Shown here piece by piece: positions 57,001 through 64,000 of a DNA stretch of 64,000 nucleotides; within the stretch, counting starts at the first letter, position 1; each line of letters opens with the position of its first letter. Made by a program: the position numbers and the translations under genes. This DNA comes from Siderastrea radians (taxonomy: Eukaryota > Cnidaria > Anthozoa > Scleractinia > Rhizangiidae). The notes below the pieces were generated by a model. That model was not told the origin of the DNA. It saw only the letters and a program-made list of their open reading frames with translations, and searched no databases. The DNA is taken from contig OZ024892.1 of the NCBI GenBank assembly GCA_964017195.1, positions 14,788,071-14,852,070 on the forward strand. The letters are read 5' to 3'.

Positions 57001-60000
57001 TTTGAAAGTACAATGCACCTTGATTAGTCTCAAATTAAGAATTACTGTAGTTTGGTTATATCATATTAACCCTCTGCCTTAGGCAACTGGACAACCACTA
57101 ATTATACAATGTTGTCTGTGGTTTCATTCTGGGAAATGAAGAAATATGTACACATTTTAAGTTTGTGCCATCTACACGTAACTTTTTTCAGGGTTGCAGA
57201 ACACTTTGTTATCTTACTAAAACCTTACCCATGATACTCCTGAGGGGTCTATCATGTATAACTCAGGACCATCTGGGCCATAAGAGCTCAACAGAACACT
57301 GCAAGATAAAACCACATGACAGTCATTTGAAATGCAAAGTGAAGGATAAAATTAATAAACGTAGGAAGACCAATTGCTAATTAAACTTACCTACAACCAA
57401 ATGGTCTGACAGCACTGTACAGTGTGTGAGCATGAATATATCCTGACACTCTATCAACTAGATACTAGGAACAAAACCATTAATTATTAGTTTAAAAATA
57501 CAATAAAACAAATTCATAAGGACAAAGAAATCATTCAAATACATTAACTGAAAGCAAGAAACCAATTTTAGAACACAAAATTAATAACATACTGTAACAT
57601 GGCTTCATGCTGCTGAATGCCTTCTACTAGTACTTGAGCATGCAATGTATGCATGTACTGTATGCAATCGCTTCACAGAATATTGTACAACTAGTTTGTG
57701 AGTTAACTGTTGAATTTTTATACCTTTAATTTCAAATGATAAAAGCTTGTAAATCAAATCATGAATTATGATATAAAATAATGGAATGGTCAAAATCACA
57801 GCTGTTCTCTATTGAGTTATGGATGCACTTTGGAGGTTTGGTAAGCACTCAACAAACTAGACTTACTCTCAGCTATTGCCTCCAGCCAATCCTGCACTTC
57901 TTTTGTGCTTAGAAAACCTCCAATCTTTATCCATAACTCAATTTAGTGCACGATGGGCATTTACAACGTCTCAAGAAAAATGCCAATTACTTAAACTATA
58001 ATCATAACTTTACTGTCCTTTATTGTTTCAGTTGTGAAGGATGAAGGTAGAGAGGGAGGGGGAGCTTCTATATTATCAACTATTGTGCTCAAAAAGGGGA
58101 TGGGGCCTATTAAAGGGGGAAGCTTATTACAAGAGGGGTACTTAAAAGAGTTCACACAAATAGTATTTTTGCAAATGAAGAGTAGTAGGTACACAAACTT
58201 ACTTTTAGGGGGATTGGAGACCCATACGTTGATCTGAAATTTGCAGCCTCATCTCTGGCAACACTAACGATCTTGAAAAAAAAAAAAAAGGAAATGAACT
58301 CATATCTAAATCTTTTTGTGGAATACATTTTGTTTTCAAAGCTACCACATTTCATGTGTTTGCTTTGAAATGTTTAAAGGCATTTACTTTCTGATGTTGG
58401 TGGAAACAACATTTACTGTACTGTAGCATTTTCCTGTGCAGGTTCTCAGTGTCCTCTTCTTTCCTCTCAAACTCCAAAAAGGTTTAGTTTAATTGACAAA
58501 GGAGAGAAAAACCCTCTTATGTCTTGAAAAGTTACAAGTGAGTCGTGACAATATGCATACAATAAATGCATAAATTAATATGCATAATTAAAAAAAAAGG
58601 GCACGTAAAGCCAGTTAAATTCACGCCCGTACGCACGTAAAATTTATGCAACAGTGGAAATCAACCTTAACTCACTCTTGGCTTAATGCCATTCACAAGT
58701 TAAAAATGGACCATAATATCATAAACGGCTACAATAAATAATCACAGGTTTAGGTACATGTACTGAACCAAAAGTAAAAAAACCCCCAAAAGAAAAACCC
58801 AAAGCTAACTTGATTTTCTATTCAAAAATCAATGGAGAATAACAGATTCAATTTGCTATGTTACAAAATGACTGACAAGATCACCCAAGAGATGCCATTA
58901 GCTAAGTGTATACATTTCTGTTACAGAAAACAAGAACTTATTTCTTCTAGGAAAAATAAACTTGTATACATGCTTTCTCATTTGTTACTCTTGAACCCAG
59001 ATGAATAGACCCGAAATACAGTACACATTTTAACTACCTGAAGGTACTAAGGGAACCCTGGAGCGTACTGAGCCCCAGAAAGTAGAGAAAGGCTGCTTAA
59101 TCCAAAAGCATCAAGGTTGACCACTATAATAGTAATTAGTATAAATCTACTAGTGTTCTATCATAAATGCTGCAATCTGATTGGCTACCCTACTCGCTAT
59201 CTATTCCGTGATAGATAGTGAGTAGCGAAAAGGTGAGTGGCAGGCACAGTCTTATACTTCAAAATAACAGTGCAATGATGTAAAACTTTTCACTTTAGTG
59301 GAATATTAATCAAGATTTATACTAAAACAATTAGATTATTCGCTCTCGATTTCTATGCGTGATAGTTGATTCGGCCTTCGGCCTCATCAACTATCACACG
59401 ATAGAAATCTCGAGCTCATTATCTAATTGTTAATTAGAACATTACGGACATACACACATAAACAATTCTTAAGAAATTAAAATTTTCACTGTTTTCCGGG
59501 ATCTTTTCCGAGGTTAAGAATATTTAAAATCGACGTTTCGATCAGTTTCACTGATCTTCTTCAGGCTGTTGTTAAAAATGACTATATGGCGGATTGTTTC
59601 TCATGTTCAGCTTGGTAACCGCACCAATAAATCGTGACTATTACACGACGTATGTGAAAAAAGAAAGAAAGAAAGAACACATGGACAAAGTCAGATTAAC
59701 AAATGAAGACCTTCAAAAAGGAAACACTCTATCGGCCGAAAGACGAATGGGCAAAGAAGGTGGAGGCCTAGCACGACACACTATTGAGTGCCAAAGAAGT
59801 ATTGACTGGACAAACGCAAAAATCGTAGCGACAGAGAGAGGGTTGAGACAAAGGAAGGTTCTCGAAGGAATTGAATCACTGCGACAGAAGCACCGCGGAA
59901 TGAAAGTGCTTAACAGTTTTGACCATGTTGAAACGTGGAAATCAATCCTGAACTCCTTCTTTGATTGCGAGGGAGACTGTAATAGTCAGTGAAGTATCAC

Positions 60001-61683
60001 AAATGTAAAATTACTCAACAGGCCTCGTTACATTTTCCCGCCCTTTTTTCACATACGTCGTGTAATAGTCACGATTTATTGGTGCGGTTACCAAGCTGAA
60101 CATGAGAAACAATCCGCCATATTGTCATTTTTAACAACAGCCTGAAGAAGATCAGTGAAACTGATCGAAACGTCGATTTTAAATATTCTTAACCTCGGAA
60201 AAGATCCCGGAAAACAGTGAAAATTTTAATTTCTTAAGATGAGAGGTGAAAGTTTCAGAAATAGGATTAAACAATTCTTATCAATGTAATACCTGTCTTG
60301 CATCAGCTATAAGTCCTGCCACTGCCTAGAATGCAAAGAAACATGAAATGAAAAGCATGCACAAATGGCTGTGGTCACACTCAGTGTTTGGTTTACAGTA
60401 TGTGTTACTGCTTCAAATAAAACCCACTGGAATTTAAAATCATGCAAAAATTTAAAAAGGGAAACACAATATGTGAATGCAGCTACATTTTACATTCAGT
60501 GTTTGTTACCTAAGCAATCCACACTCAATCTCATACATGTAGGTTGAGAAGTGTAACACCAAAGCAACCATTAAACAAATTAAAAGTGACACTCAAAGGC
60601 TACTGCAGCCACATACGATTTTTGTACTGCAAAAATTTGCTGACTACTGTACTATGATAGCACTTGTGATTCTTATGATCTTACGGCTGCAGATAACAAG
60701 CCCAAATGTAACATGCGTATAAGTCACATCTTCTGAGAACAATAACTGACTTTGCTTTTAATTACATAGTTCATGCTTGCATCATAAGTCCACAGAAACA
60801 ACAATATAAAAATAAGATCAGTTTTATTCTCAATGTCATTAATATGTCTTTGGTATAATAAGTTCCTATGATGTCATTATGTTGTAAAGTTTATACTGAT
60901 AACATAATTTTTATAGCATTGACATAAAGTGGGGACCTCACGTGCCACATGGCACAATAAAACCTGTGCGTGTGTGTCAGTGATAAGTGTTTTTCGTGTT
61001 TGTGTGGCCATATCACAATGTCATTACTGTAAACCTCAATCAACGAAAAATTACATAAATTTCTTAAACATTTTTTCTAAGTACTTACCATTCCGATGTG
61101 ACTGTCTATGTGTATGATTCGTTTGTTTGCTCCATATTCATACAGTTTCGAGAGAACAAGTTTTTCTACACCAAACACCACACCATCTTTCCCTCTAACC
61201 CCAACAATTGTTCTGGGAAAAATAGAACAGCAAAGAAATCAATTAACATGGAGATGTTTTCCTTGATATCAGTGCCAATTCAACGTCTACAGCATACAGT
61301 GTAAATGCAGGAACAAGCTCTGGGAAGCAGAGTTGGAATGTCTAAATGCATACACAAACAGAATAGTAACCCAAAAAATAGAAAAGAAAACTACCTGTGC
61401 ATTTTTATTCATTGATTTCGAACAGCGATTACAAGAGACTATCTTTAAGAGTGAATTTTGAAGTAATTCTTTTTTTGTGCTTCTTATGGTTAAGTCTACA
61501 ACTGGGAGGTTAGGACTACCCCAAGATAATACAATAGATACACACATGTATAATATGAAAAGCAATTTACTTTTAAAATCATGTAACACTGTAGACCTAC
61601 CCACTATTCTCCACAGCTTTAACAGCATACTCTACTTGAAAAACTCTTCCATCAGGAGAAAATTGTGAGGCTGACAGATCATA
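54042..61683 (-). CDS. PSMA3: proteasome subunit alpha type-3, all but exon 1
   Basis: Structural alpha-ring subunit (alpha7) of the 20S proteasome. Exons 5' to 3': 61601-61683, 61089-61212, 60293-60325, 58203-58271, 57391-57464, 57229-57298, 56757-56822, 56408-56454, 55718-55785, 54751-54815, 54042-54083. They give 741 nt (246 aa plus stop) with matched phases. The sequence opens [20 protein letters not shown], the alpha-subunit N-terminal signature. It continues with [80 protein letters not shown], and an acidic tail [13 protein letters not shown] like the phosphorylated tail of human PSMA3. The missing start should encode about seven residues (human MSSIGTG) in phase 0; none was found up to 64000. 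Confidence 0.97.
55310..55605. mobile_element. partial copy of the 37482-38000 foldback
   Basis: Shares AATAATGGCGGACCATTAAA, AAACTCCCGTGCTGCATACT and TCCGAAGAAAAAATAAAA with the inner nest element, but only the centre and one arm. It is in the PSMA3 intron between exons 55718-55785 and 54751-54815. Confidence 0.88.
59150..59435. mobile_element. inverted-repeat element with strong hairpin
   Basis: Contains a long imperfect hairpin at 59343-59414: CTCGATTTCTATGCGTGATA on the left, CTATCACACGATAGAAATCT on the right, with CGGCCTTCGGCC at the tip. A second inverted pair CTACTCGCTATCTAT/ATAGATAGTGAGTAG is at 59190-59225. It is in a PSMA3 intron. Confidence 0.75.
59468..60238 (+). mobile_element. 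Penelope-like foldback element with GIY-YIG-like ORF
   Basis: Arms 59468-59663 and 60043-60238 are near-identical inverted copies of 196 bp. Between and partly inside them, 59594-59992 encodes 132 codons. The C-terminal half ([32 protein letters not shown]) resembles the end of GIY-YIG endonuclease domains of Penelope-like retroelements, including the Arg-Lys...Glu stretch. The N-terminal GIY and YIG motifs and any reverse transcriptase are missing. Each arm carries a hammerhead-like motif (plus strand 60142-60175; minus strand 59531-59564). It is in a PSMA3 intron. Confidence 0.72.
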
Positions 61684-64000
61684 CTAGAACAATGGAACAA
61701 GGAAAAAGTGAATTGCTGGGCTGCCATTAAGCTTTAAAGAAGCTGGCTTCGCAAGCAAAGTTGGCAGTCATGAACTAAGTAGTCTCCCATAACTGTTGTT
61801 GTTTAGTCACTTCAAACTCTTGAATGGACTTTCAACTTCACTGTAGTTACCAAAGTTTGAAACAAATGAAAGTCCTCAAGCAGGTTTAAGGAGCTAGAGT
61901 TAAACAGAATAAGGAACATGTACTGAGATAACAAGACTCCCAGGTTATCCAGGAACCTCTTGGCTCTCAACCAGATCTCTGGGTTCCCAAATGGCACACT
62001 GAATCTCCCAGATAAACATGACTTTTGGCTATAAATGCCATGATTTTCCTATATGCAAGAAATTCTTCTTTTTAAAAATTCTTGTTTCGCCCCTGCCCAC
62101 ATTTTATCACCTCTTTGGAAGTTAGAGAAGTTTACACATTTAAGTGACCCTCTAATAGGTCTGCAATTTCCTGTACTGATGAGACAAGAAGGCTGACAAG
62201 ATCATGCTACAGTTGGAGCAGGAGAGTGTTGGTTTCAATAAGGGTTAGAGCCACCAAAGTGAAATTCTTCAAATTTCAGATCTCCAAAGGTTGGCATCTG
62301 TGCAAATAAGCTTAGTATGTTGTAAGATCAGCGAAATGAGGTCAATGAAAATGGGGTGTTACAAAAATTAAGACCCTCCAAAACTATGACCTAAGAACCC
62401 AGACACCATCTTAGTTCTTATGCTATGAAACCTAAGACCCCATCTTAGCTTTCGCATTACAAAAGCTAAGACCCCTCGTCTGTGTAAACTGTTGAAATTA
62501 TGGGGTACACAACATTTCCATGTATAAAGGATTTACATCGCCTCTTTGCTATTGTTTTGCTTCTTGGGTCGACGGTTGTTTTGAACACTTTGCCATGCAA
62601 TGTTTCAACAATATTTATAAAGGGCAACTTTTACGCAGATAAAACCCGAACAAAACCTACTACTAGGTACAAGGTACAAATCAGGCAGAAGTCCACTTCA
62701 CACGGCATGTCCAAATTTTGTTGCTGACCAAGAATAGGGTCTTAGTTCCATACTACGAAAACTGAGACCCTTTGATTGCAGCCACTGAAAGTACATCACC
62801 ACCTGGTGCTTCGAATACCACTTGCAACTTAATCGCATAGGTCCCTATTAAATAGGTTTCCACCAGTCTCTCTTTCTGCTCAGGTAAACCGGTAGTGAAG
62901 CAAAAAGAAAACGCAATGGGGCAAAAAAAAACTGACTGCTGCATGATTTGCGCATGATGAACCGACTAGGCTGGTGGCTCCTCACATGCGCATCACATTT
63001 CCATGCTGCAACACTGCATGAAACATTGCATGGCAAAGTGTTCAAAACAACCATCTATCCTAAAACTTTTGAACATGTAAATGTTGTGTAACCCGTAATT
63101 TCGACAGTTTACATAGTCGGAGGGTCTTACTTTTCGTAGTACGAAAACTGAGATGGGTTCTGGGGTCTTAGTTTTTGAGGTCTTAGTTTTCGTAACACAC
63201 AGGAATGCGCCCTAATGAATCATCCATAATGATTCGTGTGATGATTCTATTGACTAATAGAACCATTCACAAATCATAACATGATGTGATCACGACAAAT
63301 GAAACCATATCATAATCAGAGCCATGATCTGTTGTGCATACATGGCATCATTTGTGGAATCATAACCCAGATTGTAATTATCATCTTTAGATATTGTAAT
63401 GATGTGCGGTTCCAGGAAATATTCATACTCACCTCACGGATGATCATTGGCAATCCTGAGCAAGGGTGGGGGCGGAGGAAGGGGGGGGGGGGTTGTCACA
63501 AAATAAATTTTAAAAGAAAAGGGTGATGCTCAACTGGAATTTTCAAATGGGTTGGAAGGTGGGGGTTAAAACAGAACAAAATGTCCTTGGGGTGTATAGA
63601 TATTTTCTGCACCGCACAATTTATAAAGAAGTACACTCTTTGAGATTCATTAATTTAAAGGCAAGAGTGTAGTATTGATTTTGGGTATATTCTTTAAAGT
63701 TAAGTGCACTTTAAGACAGTATTGTTTTTTGGATTGATAGTTTTAAATTGGTGTTTCACATTAATCACAGAATTAGTTTTATAGTAAATTTGTTGGAAAC
63801 AATGATCAGGTAAAGCTGTTACACTGTTAATGTCCTCTGTGGAAGTTTAGCTTGTTGACTTAATTAAAGTACTACATTCAGTGTCGCAGAAAATGGATTT
63901 GTCTCTTACTATAATATTGGTTCCGTAATGATTATATGGGTATTTGATGTTATACAAGTATGACTACAGTTTCTCTGTGTTGAGCATGTGCAGACCAAAT
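61684..64000. other. PSMA3 first intron (inferred) and right edge
   Basis: No exon matching the PSMA3 start was found on the minus strand and no other gene is recognised. It holds the foldback at 62356-63198 and a G-rich run at 63478-63492. Confidence 0.5.
62356..63198. mobile_element. large inverted-repeat element (843 bp)
   Basis: Ends GTGTTACAAAAATTAAGACC and GGTCTTAGTTTTCGTAACAC. The arms extend over 200 bp inward, with TTTGAACACTTTGCCATGCA in the left arm and TGCATGGCAAAGTGTTCAAA in the right. CTTAGTTTTCG/CTAAGACCC-type units are repeated near both ends. No transposase ORF. Confidence 0.88.

Noticed and set aside
63433..63447. Candidate PSMA3 first exon MIIRE with donor GTGAGT
   Set aside because: Phase fits, but the sequence does not resemble the conserved start (human MSSIGTG); the Gly before YDLS is missing.

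Overview
The window is nuclear DNA from an animal. Four genes have many short coding exons, almost all with GT-AG introns, an A+T-rich background and a dense load of small inverted-repeat transposons. The proteins are metazoan orthologues. The gene content, compact introns and repeat style suggest an anthozoan cnidarian, most likely a stony coral. That last step is inference, because no species marker is present.

Layout. (1) 1-3890, plus strand: 3' part of a DAAM formin gene (end of FH2, coiled region, DAD, stop at 3890). (2) 7342-30150, minus strand: complete KIF6 kinesin gene. All 26 coding exons are placed here; their phases agree at every junction and they sum to 2607 nt (868 aa). Its 17th intron (11100-17143) has the hallmarks of a minor-spliceosome (U12) AT-AG intron and encloses an unexplained coiled-coil exon (14194-14794). 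(3) 30472-48988, plus strand: complete legumain gene, 15 coding exons, 440 aa, with catalytic His and Cys intact. (4) 54042-61683 and beyond, minus strand: proteasome subunit alpha-3 (PSMA3), 11 exons covering all but about the first seven residues. The first exon was not found and probably lies beyond 64000.

Orientation. DAAM/KIF6 and LGMN/PSMA3 are tail-to-tail. KIF6 and LGMN are head-to-head with only 321 bp between start codons, and that gap holds a perfect palindromic CRE. The genes do not form one pathway: actin assembly, ciliary motor, lysosomal protease and proteasome. From memory of the human map, DAAM2 neighbours KIF6 on 6p21.2 while DAAM1 and PSMA3 lie close together on 14q23, so the cluster looks like an ancient linkage that was split among vertebrate paralogons.

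The introns and intergenic DNA hold the mobile fraction. It includes a hAT-like element (8-bp target duplication) carrying an inserted LINE 3' fragment; a three-level nest of inverted-repeat elements in one LGMN intron; two copies of a poly-G-ended MITE; and several foldback elements. There is also a Penelope-like foldback with a GIY-YIG-like ORF and hammerhead-like motifs, and a degraded DIRS-like gag/RT. Minisatellites include one family whose unit carries an E2F consensus and another built on GGATCC.
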